Source of the DNA: Sinomonas susongensis
GTDB taxonomy: Bacteria > Actinomycetota > Actinomycetes > Actinomycetales > Micrococcaceae
Reading direction: 5' to 3'
Length of the DNA: 64,000 bases
Assembly (NCBI RefSeq): GCF_005877005.1
Contig: NZ_SSNH01000010.1
Location: 59,507-123,506 of the forward strand
Shown here: positions 53,976 through 62,911 of the stretch, piece after piece
Layout: each line of letters starts with the position of its first letter
Position numbering within the stretch: position 1 is the stretch's first letter
Program-made: the position numbers and the translations under genes
The notes under the pieces: generated by a model
What the model was told of the DNA's origin: nothing
What the model saw: the letters and a program-made list of their open reading frames with translations, nothing else
The model's database searches: none

Positions 53976-54204
53976 GGATCCTCGTTCCTCATGCTCGTCG
54001 TCGGGCCGGGGCTGGGCTGTGCCGGCACTCGCAGGCCTGGTCACAGGCTATCGGAGCTTTGCCGTCGAAGCCCGAGCTAACCGATGAGACCGCGGGCAAG
54101 CGCCTCGGGTCTGGTCCGCTGGCTCGGGTTTGGATGAGCGGACGACGGCGGCGCGGCGCCTCCCGTCGGACCCCACAACCCCTGCGCCTCCGCCCACCCG
54201 GGGC

Positions 54205-54210
54205 TAGGCT
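54205..54210 (+). promoter_or_regulatory. -10-like box of the GST-like operon
   Basis: TAGGCT, 6 nt before the ATG at 54217. Confidence 0.45.
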
Positions 54211-54216
54211 GAGGCT

Positions 54217-55368
54217 ATGTCGACGGAGCAGGCTCAGTCCCAGTCCCCAGCGTCAGACACCTACAGCACGTCAGGTTCCTACAGCACCGCCGGTTCCTAT
54301 GTGCACACGGGCGAGGAGTTCACGCGCGATACACGGTACATCGAGGACCGGATCACGCGGGACGGCACGTTCCCGCCCGGAACCCGGTCCCCCGAGGGCG
54401 CCGAGGCGTGGCCGGTCGAGGCGGAGCGCTATCGGCTCGTCGCAGCGCGCGCGTGCCCGTGGGCGAACCGCACCGTGATCGTGCGCCGCCTACTCGGCCT
54501 CGAGGACGCCATCTCGCTCGGGCTGCCCGGCCCCACTCACGACTCCCGCTCGTGGACCTTCGACCTCGACCCCGACGGCCGCGATCCGGTGCTCGGCATC
54601 GAGCGCCTCCAGGAGGCCTACTTCAAGCGCTTCCCCGACTACCCGCGCGGGATCACGGTCCCGGCGATCGTCGACGTTCCGAGCGGCGCCGTCGTCACGA
54701 ACGACTACCCGCAGATCACGATCGACTTCGAGACGGAGTGGACGGCGTTCCACCGCGACGGTGCCCCGGACCTGTACCCGGAGGCCCTCCGGGACGAGAT
54801 CGACGAGGTCAACGAGCGCGTCTTCAAGGATGTCAACAACGGCGTCTACCGCTGCGGCTTCGCGGGTTCGCAGGAGGCGTACGATCGCGCCTACGACCGC
54901 CTCTGGGGCGCCATCGACTGGCTCGAGGAACGACTGAGCACGCGCCGCTACCTCGTCGGCGACACCATCACGGAGGCCGATGTCCGCCTCTTCACGACGC
55001 TCGCGCGCTTCGACGCCGTCTATCACGGTCACTTCAAGTGCAACCGGAACAAGCTCAGCGAGCAGCGTGCGCTCTGGGCGTATGCCCGAGACCTGTTCCA
55101 GACGCCCGGCTTCGGGGACACGATCGACTTCGTGCAGATCAAGCGGCACTACTACATCGTCCACGAGGACATCAACCCGACCGGGATCGTCCCGAAGGGG
55201 CCCGATACATCGAACTGGCTGACGCCGCACGGCCGTGAACAGCTCGGAGGCCGGCCCTTCGGCGACGGCACGCCGCCCGGACCCCCGCCCGAGGGCGAGA
55301 GGGTGGCGCCCGGCCACAACCCCCTCTACCCGGCCCACGGAAGCGCCTCCACAGGAACAGGCGCATGA
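54217..55368 (+). CDS. glutathionyl-hydroquinone reductase-like protein (GST superfamily, Xi class)
   Basis: 383 residues. The Xi-class catalytic motif CPWA is at 80-83 (ARACPWANRTVIVRRL). Other family blocks are GITVPAIVD, NDYPQITIDFETEW, GVYRCGFAGSQEAYD, RRYLVGDTITEADVRLFTTL, FKCNRNKL and DFVQIKRHYYIVHEDINP. Such enzymes remove a thiol adduct from hydroquinones. Actinobacteria use mycothiol rather than glutathione, so a mycothiolyl adduct is the probable substrate (inference). An N-terminal Ser/Tyr/Thr repeat (TYSTSGSYSTAGSYV) is unusual. The stop overlaps the next start (ATGA). Confidence 0.92.
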   Translation: MSTEQAQSQSPASDTYSTSGSYSTAGSYVHTGEEFTRDTRYIEDRITRDGTFPPGTRSPEGAEAWPVEAERYRLVAARACPWANRTVIVRRLLGLEDAISLGLPGPTHDSRSWTFDLDPDGRDPVLGIERLQEAYFKRFPDYPRGITVPAIVDVPSGAVVTNDYPQITIDFETEWTAFHRDGAPDLYPEALRDEIDEVNERVFKDVNNGVYRCGFAGSQEAYDRAYDRLWGAIDWLEERLSTRRYLVGDTITEADVRLFTTLARFDAVYHGHFKCNRNKLSEQRALWAYARDLFQTPGFGDTIDFVQIKRHYYIVHEDINPTGIVPKGPDTSNWLTPHGREQLGGRPFGDGTPPGPPPEGERVAPGHNPLYPAHGSASTGTGA

Positions 55369-56192
55369 CGACGTCGGGCGCCACGGGCGGGCGCGTCCGT
55401 GGCCCGGCTCGCTCCCCGCGCATCGCGGTCACCTGGCCTGGCTCGGCGCCCGCCTACCCGGACTGGTTCCACAGGGAGCTCGACGGGCTCACGAAGAGCG
55501 CGGCTGCCTCCGTGGAACGAGCCGGTGGGACCCCCGTCGTCCTCGACGCGGCGGACCCGGGGCTCGCGGGCGTCCTTCTGCGGGACGAGGCGTGGGATGG
55601 GCTGCTCCTCATGGGCGGCGGCGACGTCGATCCCGTGCTGTACGACGGGGACCCAAACCATGCAGCGGTCTCTGACATCGACGCGACGGCCGACGCGTTC
55701 GAGGCCTCGTCCGTGACCCACGCGAGGGCCACCGGGCGCCCCGTGTTCGGGATCTGCCGCGGGCTCCAGGTCATCAATGTCGCGCTGGGCGGGAGCCTCC
55801 ACGAGGACCTTCCATCCGTCGGGACGCCGCACCGCAACTATGCCGACCCGACGGGTCCGATGGTCTTCCATGACGTGGCCATCGAGCCCGGCAGTCGTCT
55901 TGCCGCGATCCTCGGCCCGACGGCGACGGTCGTCTCGGGCCACCATCAGGCGGCGGCGCGCGTGGCGGAGGGCCTCCGGGTCGTGGCCTCGGCGCCGGAC
56001 GGCGTGGTCGAGGCGCTCGAGGCCGAAGACCCCGATGAGTGGCTCGTGGCGGTGCAATGGCATCCTGAGGACCCGCAGAGCGATCAAGCCCAGCTTGACG
56101 CGCTCGTCGGCGCGTTCGTGGAAGCGTGCGGCGAGCGGGCCCTCGCACGGGAGAGCCGCCCGGCGGCGCAGCAGCGGGAGGCTGCGAGGTGA
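55365..56192 (+). CDS. class I glutamine amidotransferase-like (PuuD-type gamma-glutamyl hydrolase)
   Basis: 275 residues, peptidase C26 family. The nucleophile Cys is in FGICRGLQVINVALGG; His and Glu follow in VAVQWHPEDPQ. The GGGDVDP block and the family segment SGHHQAA match PuuD, which hydrolyses gamma-glutamyl-GABA in putrescine catabolism. No other puu genes are near, and the Glu substrate may differ. It is coupled by overlap to both neighbours. Confidence 0.9.
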   Translation: MTTSGATGGRVRGPARSPRIAVTWPGSAPAYPDWFHRELDGLTKSAAASVERAGGTPVVLDAADPGLAGVLLRDEAWDGLLLMGGGDVDPVLYDGDPNHAAVSDIDATADAFEASSVTHARATGRPVFGICRGLQVINVALGGSLHEDLPSVGTPHRNYADPTGPMVFHDVAIEPGSRLAAILGPTATVVSGHHQAAARVAEGLRVVASAPDGVVEALEAEDPDEWLVAVQWHPEDPQSDQAQLDALVGAFVEACGERALARESRPAAQQREAAR

Positions 56193-57244
56193 GCGAGCAC
56201 CTCCGCTCGGAGGTCCACGGCGGACTCGGCGTCCTGACCCTCGACCGCCCCAAGGCCCTCAACTCGCTCGACCACGGCATGGTCCTCGGGCTCGAGCGGC
56301 AGCTCCGGGAATGGGCGGACGCGCCAGAGGTGCGCGCCGTCGTCGTCCGGGGCGGCCCGCGCGGGCTGTGCGCGGGCGGCGACGTCCGTTCGCTGTACGC
56401 GGGCTCGGACGACGACGCCGTCCGCTTCTGGGCGGACGAATACCGGCTGAACGCCCTCATCGGCGCCTACCCGAAGCCGTACATCCCGCTCATGGACGGC
56501 ATCACGATGGGCGGCGGCCTCGGCATCTCGGCGCACGCGCCGCGCGCCTCGGGGTCGGTGCGGGTCGTGACGGACCGGACCGTCGTCTCGATGCCGGAGA
56601 CCCGCATCGGCTTCACGCCGGACGTCGGCATGAGCCTCCTCCTCGCGAACGCTCCCGGCGAGCTCGGTACGCATCTCTGCCTCACATCGGGTCAGGCCGG
56701 GGGCGCGGACGCGATCCTCCTCGGCTGGGCCGACGCGATGGTCCCCGCCGAACAGCTCGACGCGCTCGTCGAAGGGCTCGCCGACGCGGCGGCGGCCGCG
56801 TCGTGGTCGCCCGGCACCGCGCACGACGTCGTAGCCTCCTTCGCCGTCGAGCCCCCGCCTGCGCCGCTCGCCGAGATCCGGGGCTGGGCGGACGACGCCT
56901 ATGCGGGCGATTCGGCGACCGTCGTCGCCGGACGCCTCGAGGAGCTCGCGGCGTCGACCGGGCCCCATGCTCCCGCTGCGGCAGCCGCCCTCGGGGAGCT
57001 GCGCTCGGTCTGCCCGTTCTCGGTCGCGGTCACGCTCGCGGCCCTCCGCCGCGCGCCGAAGCTCGGCTCGCTCGAGGCCGTCCTCGCGCAGGACCTCGCC
57101 TTGGGCACGGCCATGGTGGCCCGCGACGACTTCAGGGAGGGGATCCGGGCGCTCCTCATCGACAAGGACGGGGCGCCCGCCTGGAACCCGGCCAGCATCG
57201 AGGACGTCGACCCGGGAGAGGTCGTGAAGGCCTTCGGGGCCTGA
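56189..57244 (+). CDS. 3-hydroxyisobutyryl-CoA hydrolase-like crotonase
   Basis: 351 residues from GTG 56189, overlapping the upstream stop (GTGA), with GGGAGG in front. The HIBYL-CoA hydrolase pattern is clear: LTLDRPKALNSLDHGMV, GLCAGGDVRSLY, DGITMGGGLGISAHA, MPETRIGFTPDVGMS and the C-terminal DDFREGIRALLIDKDGAPAWNP. It acts in valine degradation. Its linkage to a quinone-adduct reductase and an amidotransferase is odd and not explained by one known pathway. Confidence 0.92.
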   Translation: MSEHLRSEVHGGLGVLTLDRPKALNSLDHGMVLGLERQLREWADAPEVRAVVVRGGPRGLCAGGDVRSLYAGSDDDAVRFWADEYRLNALIGAYPKPYIPLMDGITMGGGLGISAHAPRASGSVRVVTDRTVVSMPETRIGFTPDVGMSLLLANAPGELGTHLCLTSGQAGGADAILLGWADAMVPAEQLDALVEGLADAAAAASWSPGTAHDVVASFAVEPPPAPLAEIRGWADDAYAGDSATVVAGRLEELAASTGPHAPAAAAALGELRSVCPFSVAVTLAALRRAPKLGSLEAVLAQDLALGTAMVARDDFREGIRALLIDKDGAPAWNPASIEDVDPGEVVKAFGA

Positions 57245-57276
57245 ACCTTCCTGCTGCGACGCGTGAAAGGCAGGCG

Positions 57277-59325
57277 CTAGCGCACCCGGCGTCGGACGTC
57301 CGGCTTGCCGCTCGGCCCCTCACGACGGTCCGCAATCCAAGGCCCCGTGCCCTCCGACTGGTCGAGGATGCCCGCCTCGAGCCAGGTGAACTCGCCTTCG
57401 AGGACGCGGCGCGTGAGCTCATGGTCAACGGGATCGGTGTTCACCCACAGCGCGTCGAAGAGCGCCTCGACGCGGCGCCGGGACTGCTCGCAGAACGCGT
57501 CGGCCAGGTCGCGCGCGCTGTCCGCTCCGTGAGCGCCGCTCGAACGAAGCGACTCGGCGCGGCTGCAGGAGGCCGCCATCGCGAAGAGCTCCGCGCCGAT
57601 GTCGACGATTCGACCGAGGAATGCCTGCCTGTGCTCGAGTCCGGCCTGCCACCGCCCCATCCCGGCGAAGGTGTGGCGCGCGAGCCGCCTGGAGGCGCGC
57701 TCCACGTAGCGGAGATGCTTCCCGAGGGGGCCGAATTCGCGGAATGAGCGCGGGTCGAGGCCCGGCCCGGCGAGGAGCTTGGGGAGCCAGCGCGCGTAGA
57801 AGCCGGAGGCGCCCTTCGCGGCGCGCGCCTTCTCGGCGAAGCTCGCGTCCGGGCGCGCGAGGTCGCCGGCCGCGGCCAGATGGGCATCGACCGCCTCGCG
57901 GGCGATGAGGAGCTGCATGATCTCGGTCGACCCCTCGAAGATCCGGTTGATCCGCAGGTCCCGGACGAGCTGTTCCGTGGCGACCGCGCGCTCCCCGCGG
58001 GCCTTGAGCGAGTCCGCCGTCTCATAGCCGCGTCCGCCGCGGATCTGCAGGAGCTCGTCCGCTACGCGGTACGCCATCTCGCTGGACCAGAGCTTCGCGA
58101 GCGCGGCCTCGATCCGCACGTCCTTCATGCCGGCATCGGCGAGCGCCGCGGAGAGCTCGAAGACCGACTCGAGGGCGAAAGCGGTGGCCGCGATGAACGC
58201 GATCTTCTTTCCGACGGCCTCGTGCTGGCCAATGGGGCGGCCCCATTGAACACGGGCCTGGGACCATTCACGGGCGATCTTGAGCGCCCACTTCCCTCCG
58301 CCCGCGCACAGGGCGGGAATTGAGAGGCGGCCGGTGTTGAGCGTCGTGAGCGCGATCTTGAGGCCCTGCCCCTCACGGCCCACACGGTTCCCCGCAGGCA
58401 CGCGCACGCCGTCGAAGCGCGTCACGCCGTTCTCGAGTCCCCTGAGGCCCATGAACGCGTTGCGGTTCTCGACCGTGATGCCGGAGCTGTCCATCTCGAC
58501 GACGAACGCGGTGATGCCGCCCTTGCCGGCCGGAATGTCGCCCGCTGCCTCATGGGGGAGGACCTTGGCCATGATGACCACGAGTTCGGCGATGACGCCG
58601 TTGGTGGTCCAGAGCTTCGCGCCGTCGAGGACGTAGCTCTGGCCGTCGTCGGCGAGCTTCGCCGTCGTCGTGAGCCTCGCCGGATCCGAGCCGACGTCCG
58701 GCTCGGTGAGGAGGAAAGCGGTGACCGCCCCGGAGGCGCAGCGCGGCAGGAAGGCGTGCTTCTGCTCCTCGGTGCCGAACATCTTCACGGGTTCGGGGAC
58801 GCCGATGGACTGATGGGCGGAGAGCAGTGCGCCGATGCTCGGATGCACGGTGCCGAGGAGCATGAGCGCGCGGCCGTAGTAGGCGAGGGAAAGCCCGAGT
58901 CCGCCGTACTCCTTCGGGATCTTCATGCCGAAGGCGCCGAGCTCGGCGAGGCCGCGAAGGTACTCGTCGGGGATGCGGTCTTCGGACTCGATCCTGCGCC
59001 CGTCCATCCGTCGCGCGAGCTCCTCGAGCCGCCGCAGGAACTCCTCGCCCTCGGCCACGTCCTGGTCGGTCGGCAGCGGGGGCGGGTACAGGAGGTCCCA
59101 TTGGAAGTCGCCGAGGTAGAGGGCCTTCGCGAAGCTGGGGCGGGTCCAGCTCGTGTCCCGGCTGGCCTCGGCGACCGCCCGCGACTCTTCCCACGCGGGC
59201 TCACGGCCCTCTGGCCGGGCGCCCGCCGCTGGCGCGGCCTGATCGGGTTCGAGCTGGGCGGGTTCGGTCAGCCTGGGCTCGATGGGATCAGGTTGGGTCC
59301 CGGTCGTCGTCGTGTCAGTGGTCAT
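57277..59325 (-). CDS. acyl-CoA dehydrogenase, large (VLCAD-like) form
   Basis: 682 residues. The acyl-CoA dehydrogenase core (about 100-480) has KIPKEYGGLGLS, TAFLLTEPDVGSDPA, LTTLNTGRLSIPALCAGG, RGGRGYETADSL and the catalytic Glu in NRIFEGSTEIMQLLI. About 60 disordered residues precede it and a helical C-terminal domain of about 190 residues follows, as in very-long-chain enzymes. The ATG at 59325 is chosen for GAAGGGG upstream. Beta-oxidation of long or branched acyl-CoA at the membrane is likely. Confidence 0.93.
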   Translation of the reverse strand: MTTDTTTTGTQPDPIEPRLTEPAQLEPDQAAPAAGARPEGREPAWEESRAVAEASRDTSWTRPSFAKALYLGDFQWDLLYPPPLPTDQDVAEGEEFLRRLEELARRMDGRRIESEDRIPDEYLRGLAELGAFGMKIPKEYGGLGLSLAYYGRALMLLGTVHPSIGALLSAHQSIGVPEPVKMFGTEEQKHAFLPRCASGAVTAFLLTEPDVGSDPARLTTTAKLADDGQSYVLDGAKLWTTNGVIAELVVIMAKVLPHEAAGDIPAGKGGITAFVVEMDSSGITVENRNAFMGLRGLENGVTRFDGVRVPAGNRVGREGQGLKIALTTLNTGRLSIPALCAGGGKWALKIAREWSQARVQWGRPIGQHEAVGKKIAFIAATAFALESVFELSAALADAGMKDVRIEAALAKLWSSEMAYRVADELLQIRGGRGYETADSLKARGERAVATEQLVRDLRINRIFEGSTEIMQLLIAREAVDAHLAAAGDLARPDASFAEKARAAKGASGFYARWLPKLLAGPGLDPRSFREFGPLGKHLRYVERASRRLARHTFAGMGRWQAGLEHRQAFLGRIVDIGAELFAMAASCSRAESLRSSGAHGADSARDLADAFCEQSRRRVEALFDALWVNTDPVDHELTRRVLEGEFTWLEAGILDQSEGTGPWIADRREGPSGKPDVRRRVR

Positions 59326-59398
59326 GACAGCCCCTTCGCTCCCCGGGCCGCCGCGGGCCGGTGACCCTTCAGCTGTCATTCCATGCTACGCCGGGGTA

Positions 59399-59412
59399 CT
59401 ACCCGCGGGTAG
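59399..59412 (-). promoter_or_regulatory. 14-bp palindrome upstream of the acyl-CoA dehydrogenase gene
   Basis: CTACCCG-CGGGTAG is a perfect palindrome 74 bp before the ATG. It is a candidate operator for a TetR-type fatty-acid regulator. The rest of the 310-bp gap to the MFS gene shows only short imperfect repeats around 59570-59625. Confidence 0.45.
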
Positions 59413-59635
59413 CGCGTTAAGGATGCGCTAAGAACCCGCAATCCGGGCGTACCGCCCGGTAGCCTTGTTCGAGGTCGACGCGGCATCCCCCAATACAGCC
59501 GCGTCGCCGCTTGTGGTCGCCCCGGCGCGTGTTTCCCCCAAACGCACGCTGGGGCGACCCTTTCCATTTCCGACGTCGTTCCATTGCCGACGTCGGCGCG
59601 TCGACGACCGAACGCCCGTCGTCGGCGCCGGCCAG

Positions 59636-60880
59636 TTACCGACGCCCGCCCTCGCCGCGTCCCGGCGGGTAGGCGTGCCGGCGTCCCGCGATGGTCATGG
59701 CGAGTGCCGCAGCGGCAGGGATCGCGGCGGCGAGGGGCACGAGCTGGGGCCCGGCAACCCCGAGCGCGATGGCACCGTAGGCGGCACCGAGCGCGATGCC
59801 GAGCTGGATCGTCACGACGGTCAGCCCGTTCGCGGCCTCCCCGTGTTCACCGCCTGCGCGGAGGATCGACGCTTGGTTGTAGATGCCCATCGCGCCGATT
59901 GCCGCGCCCCACAGAGCGGTGAGCGTGATGAGGCCACCCCACGATCCCGAGAACACCGGCATCGCAGCGAAGGCGACGACGATGGCCGCGATCGTCACGA
60001 TGAGGGACCGGCGGGGGAAGCGGTCGGCCGTGATGCCCGCTGCCCAGATGCCGAAGAGCCCTGCGACTCCCACGACGGAGAGGGAGACGCTCGTGGCGGC
60101 GTCGGGAAGCGCCTCTGCGCGGACGAACAGGGCGATGTACGTGAACAGCGCGAAGTGGGCGAAGAGGAGGAGCGGCCACGCGGTCGCGACCGTGACGACC
60201 CCCGGCCGGCGTATCGCGACCCGGATCGAGGGGCGGGCGCTCGTGGCGCTGAGCGGGATCACGGGGAGCAAGAGGATGGCGAGCACCCCGAGCACTGCGG
60301 CGACTCCGGCGAGCACGAGGAACGATGCCCGCCAGGACATGAGGCCTCCGAGGAGCGTTCCGAGCGGAGCGCCTGCAGCCATCGCGATGCTGTTGCCGCT
60401 GAAGACAACGGCCATGCCACGGCCCATCGCGTCGGCGGGAACGATCTTCGCCACGTAGGGCGCCATGGTGGACCACAGCAGTCCGTGCGCAATGCCGCCG
60501 AGCAGGCGGGCGGCAACAGCCAGTGCCAGCACGGGGCTGGCTGCGAGCAGGACGTTGCTCAGGGCGAAGAGGAAGACGACGCCGACGAGGAGCCGCTTCC
60601 GCGGCACCCGCCCAGCGAGGAACTTGGAGAGCGGCAGTGCGGTGACGACGATGACGCCGGCGTAGGCGGCCGTGAGCGAACCCACTGTCGACTCTTCGAC
60701 GTGGAGGTCGTGGCTGATCTGGGGGAGCAGTCCCGAAGGGAGGAGCTCGGTCGTCACGGCCGTGAACCCGAGCGCGGCGAGCACCAGGAGCGAGGCCCAT
60801 GGAAGGCGTCGCGGGCGGGCGGGGGCAGGCAGGACGGCACGGCGTGCCGCGGCGGCTGTGGGCTGCTTCTCGGCAGCCAT
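59636..60880 (-). CDS. MFS exporter (AraJ/CmlA-like, DHA1)
   Basis: 414 residues, 12 hydrophobic segments. The start FTAVTTELLPSGLLPQISHDL and AAYAGVIVVTALPLSKFLAGRVPRKRLLVGVV match the arabinose-efflux/chloramphenicol-resistance DHA1 branch. AARLLGGIAHGLLWSTMAPYVAKIVP is the motif B region. ATG 60880 has AAGGGA 7 nt upstream; further upstream codons in frame are unlikely. It diverges from arsR with 185 bp between. Confidence 0.9.
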   Translation of the reverse strand: MAAEKQPTAAAARRAVLPAPARPRRLPWASLLVLAALGFTAVTTELLPSGLLPQISHDLHVEESTVGSLTAAYAGVIVVTALPLSKFLAGRVPRKRLLVGVVFLFALSNVLLAASPVLALAVAARLLGGIAHGLLWSTMAPYVAKIVPADAMGRGMAVVFSGNSIAMAAGAPLGTLLGGLMSWRASFLVLAGVAAVLGVLAILLLPVIPLSATSARPSIRVAIRRPGVVTVATAWPLLLFAHFALFTYIALFVRAEALPDAATSVSLSVVGVAGLFGIWAAGITADRFPRRSLIVTIAAIVVAFAAMPVFSGSWGGLITLTALWGAAIGAMGIYNQASILRAGGEHGEAANGLTVVTIQLGIALGAAYGAIALGVAGPQLVPLAAAIPAAAALAMTIAGRRHAYPPGRGEGGRR

Positions 60881-61029
60881 GGGGCAGTCCCTTCTGCGGG
60901 GACTCCCCGGCGGGCTGCCCCGCTGGTCGTTCAACGTGTTCCCACTACACAATCACAGGCACGGCGTCCGGGTCGCCTCGCAGGGTGGTACTGCGAGTCC
61001 TAGGGAGGTGGGCCGACGAGGGGCCGAAC

Positions 61030-61059
61030 TTGACGCGTAGGAAATATCCTACGTATCGT
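61030..61059 (+). promoter_or_regulatory. arsR promoter with operator inside the spacer
   Basis: TTGACG (-35, 61030-61035), then the palindrome CGTAGGAAATATCCTACG (61036-61053; 7-bp arms) which fills the 18-bp spacer exactly, then TATCGT (-10, 61054-61059). The ATG follows 6 nt later. Binding of the ArsR dimer would block RNA polymerase directly. Confidence 0.65.
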
Positions 61060-61065
61060 GGAGCC

Positions 61066-61440
61066 ATGCCACGACAGAGCAGGGAGACCCCGACGGACCA
61101 CGTGTTCGCGGCCCTCGCGCATCCCGTCCGGCGGGACCTGCTCGCCGCTCTCCTGGACGGGCCGCAGACGGCGCAGTCCCTCGCGGAACGCTACGAGATG
61201 GCCAGGCCGAGCGTGGCCGAGCACCTCAAGGTGCTCAGCGGCGTCGACCTCGTGGCCGAGCGTCAGGCCGGGCGCAACCGGTACTACTCGCTGACCCCCG
61301 AACCGCTCTCCCTCCTGCGCGAGTGGCTCGAACCCTACGAGCAGTTCTGGCGCGGCCGGATCTCCCGGCTCGCCGCACTGCTTGACGAAGCCGAGCAGGC
61401 TGAATCCAGCCCCCAAGAAAAGGATCCTTCCCATGACTGA
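61066..61440 (+). CDS. ArsR-family transcriptional regulator
   Basis: 124 residues from ATG 61066. The winged helix: VFAALAHPVRRDLLAALLDGPQTAQSLAERYEMARPSVAEHLKVLSGVDLV then RQAGRNRYYSL. No Cys metal site (the usual CVC is absent), so it belongs to the non-metal group often paired with SRPBCC proteins. Its coding end overlaps the next start by 8 nt. Autorepression through the palindrome in its promoter is likely. Confidence 0.92.
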   Translation: MPRQSRETPTDHVFAALAHPVRRDLLAALLDGPQTAQSLAERYEMARPSVAEHLKVLSGVDLVAERQAGRNRYYSLTPEPLSLLREWLEPYEQFWRGRISRLAALLDEAEQAESSPQEKDPSHD

Positions 61441-61921
61441 AGCCTCCGCCGCCGATGCGACAGCCCTCCGCGTCGACGACTTCCTCCCGCATCCCCCCGC
61501 CGTCGTCTGGCGCGCCCTCACCACGCCCGAGCTGCTCGCCCAGTGGCTCATGCCCAACGACTTCGCTCCCGTCGTCGGCCATCGCTTCACGTTCCGGAGC
61601 GAGCCGATCCCGGCGACGCGCTTCTCCGGCGTCACGGCCTGCGAGGTCCTCGAGCTGCGCGAGCCCGAGGAGCTCGTCATCTCCTGGGCGGATGCATCCC
61701 CCGAGAATGACATGAAGACGACCGTCGCCTTCCGCCTCGAAGCGCACGACGGCGGCACTCGCCTGAGCCTCGTGCAGACAGGCTTCCGGCCGGATGACGA
61801 GAACGACCAGCTGGCCCGCAAGATCATGGGCGGGGGCTGGGGCGGCCACCTGTTCCGCCGACTGGCCGAACTCCTCGATGAGGGTACGGGCAGCGGGGGC
61901 GCGGGCAGCACCGCGTCCTAG
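61433..61921 (+). CDS. SRPBCC/AHSA1-family protein
   Basis: 162 residues. The START-like fold of the AHSA1 group: VDDFLPHPPAVVWRALTTPELLAQWLMPNDFAPVVGHRFTF, then VISWADASPENDMKTTVAFRLE and GGTRLSLVQTGF, then the C-terminal helix GWGGHLFRRLAELL. These proteins hold hydrophobic ligands in a deep cavity; ArsR-SRPBCC pairs are widespread and little studied. AAGGA is 10 nt before the ATG inside arsR. Confidence 0.9.
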   Translation: MTEASAADATALRVDDFLPHPPAVVWRALTTPELLAQWLMPNDFAPVVGHRFTFRSEPIPATRFSGVTACEVLELREPEELVISWADASPENDMKTTVAFRLEAHDGGTRLSLVQTGFRPDDENDQLARKIMGGGWGGHLFRRLAELLDEGTGSGGAGSTAS

Positions 61922-62161
61922 GCACCGTGATTTGCAGGCTCCCCGCGTGGGGCCTAGTATTTAACGCTGTCGTATGCAGTGGAGTCCACTTCTCGGCACT
62001 GAAGACACCGTCCAACCCGCGGCGAGGAACTTCGGCTGGCTCTCACCCCGCCTGGTCACCCTCCGGAAAGCTGCAGAACTACGGTGCATCAAGGTGACGG
62101 GACGCATCTGCGGACCGTCATTTTTACTGCAACTGTTGACTACAACTTGGAGGAGCGAACT

Positions 62162-62398
62162 GTGGCAGCTCATTGCCAGGTGACCGGGGCCAAGCCCGCG
62201 TTCGGTCACTCAATCTCCCACTCGCACCGCCGCACCAAGCGTCGGTTCGACCCGAACATCCAGAAGAAGCGCTACTGGGTGCCGTCCCTGCGCCGTAACG
62301 TGACCCTCACGGTCTCGGCCCGCGGCATCAAGACCATCGACGTGCGCGGCATCGACTCCGTCGTCGCCGAGCTCCTCGCGAAGGGTGTGAAGCTCTGA
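62162..62398 (+). CDS. rpmB: 50S ribosomal protein L28
   Basis: 78 residues: [39 protein letters not shown] and [13 protein letters not shown] are diagnostic. It keeps a single Cys, so it is the zinc-independent form. GTG 62162 follows GGAGGAG. First gene of rpmB-rpmG-rpsN, joined to rpmG by TGATG. The 240-bp leader upstream (61922-62161) shows no riboswitch or clear Zur box. Confidence 0.97.
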   Translation: MAAHCQVTGAKPAFGHSISHSHRRTKRRFDPNIQKKRYWVPSLRRNVTLTVSARGIKTIDVRGIDSVVAELLAKGVKL

Positions 62399-62568
62399 TG
62401 GCCAAGAAGGACAAGGACGCGCGTCCGATCATCAAGCTCAAGTCCACCGCGGGGACCGGCTACACGTACGTGACCCGGAAGAACCGTCGGAACGACCCCG
62501 ATCGTCTCGTCATGAAGAAGTACGATCCGGTCGTCCGCAAGCACGTCGACTTCCGAGAGGAGCGCTAG
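62398..62568 (+). CDS. rpmG: 50S ribosomal protein L33
   Basis: 56 residues: starts [21 protein letters not shown] and contains [23 protein letters not shown]. It has none of the four Cys of the zinc-ribbon form, so it is the C-minus L33. The start shares its A with the rpmB stop. It is easily missed because it is short. Confidence 0.97.
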   Translation: MAKKDKDARPIIKLKSTAGTGYTYVTRKNRRNDPDRLVMKKYDPVVRKHVDFREER

Positions 62569-62571
62569 ACC

Positions 62572-62877
62572 ATGGCCAAGAAGTCCAAGATCGCCCGCAA
62601 CGAGCAGCGCAAGGTCATCGTCGAGCGCTACGCCGCGAAGCGCGCAGAGCTGAAGAAGACCCTCGTCGACGAGAACGCGTCGGATGAGGCACGCGAGGCC
62701 GCTCGCCTCGGCCTGCAGAAGCTCCCGCGCGACGCCTCGCCGGTCCGCCTCCGCAACCGCGACCAGATCGACGGCCGCCCGCGGGGCACCCTCCAGAAGT
62801 TCGGGATCTCCCGCGTGCGCTTCCGCGACATGGCGCACCGTGGCGAGCTTCCGGGCGTCACGAAGTCGTCCTGGTGA
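62572..62877 (+). CDS. rpsN: 30S ribosomal protein S14 (long, zinc-independent form)
   Basis: 101 residues: [41 protein letters not shown] and [33 protein letters not shown]. The CxxC pairs of the short zinc form are absent. It starts 3 nt after rpmG. The L28-L33-S14 order matches the alternative ribosomal protein clusters of actinobacteria, which in mycobacteria are under Zur control. Confidence 0.97.
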   Translation: MAKKSKIARNEQRKVIVERYAAKRAELKKTLVDENASDEAREAARLGLQKLPRDASPVRLRNRDQIDGRPRGTLQKFGISRVRFRDMAHRGELPGVTKSSW

Positions 62878-62911
62878 CGGCCTTCGCCGCCTGAGCACAG
62901 CGTAGACGCCT

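Noticed and set aside
59465..61003. A 512-codon open frame on the plus strand
   Set aside because: Antisense to the MFS exporter, charged and repetitive, no motif, and it would run through the divergent promoter region.
61922..62161. Zur box upstream of rpmB
   Set aside because: GTCATTTTTACTG resembles half of a Zur site, but the other half-site is missing.
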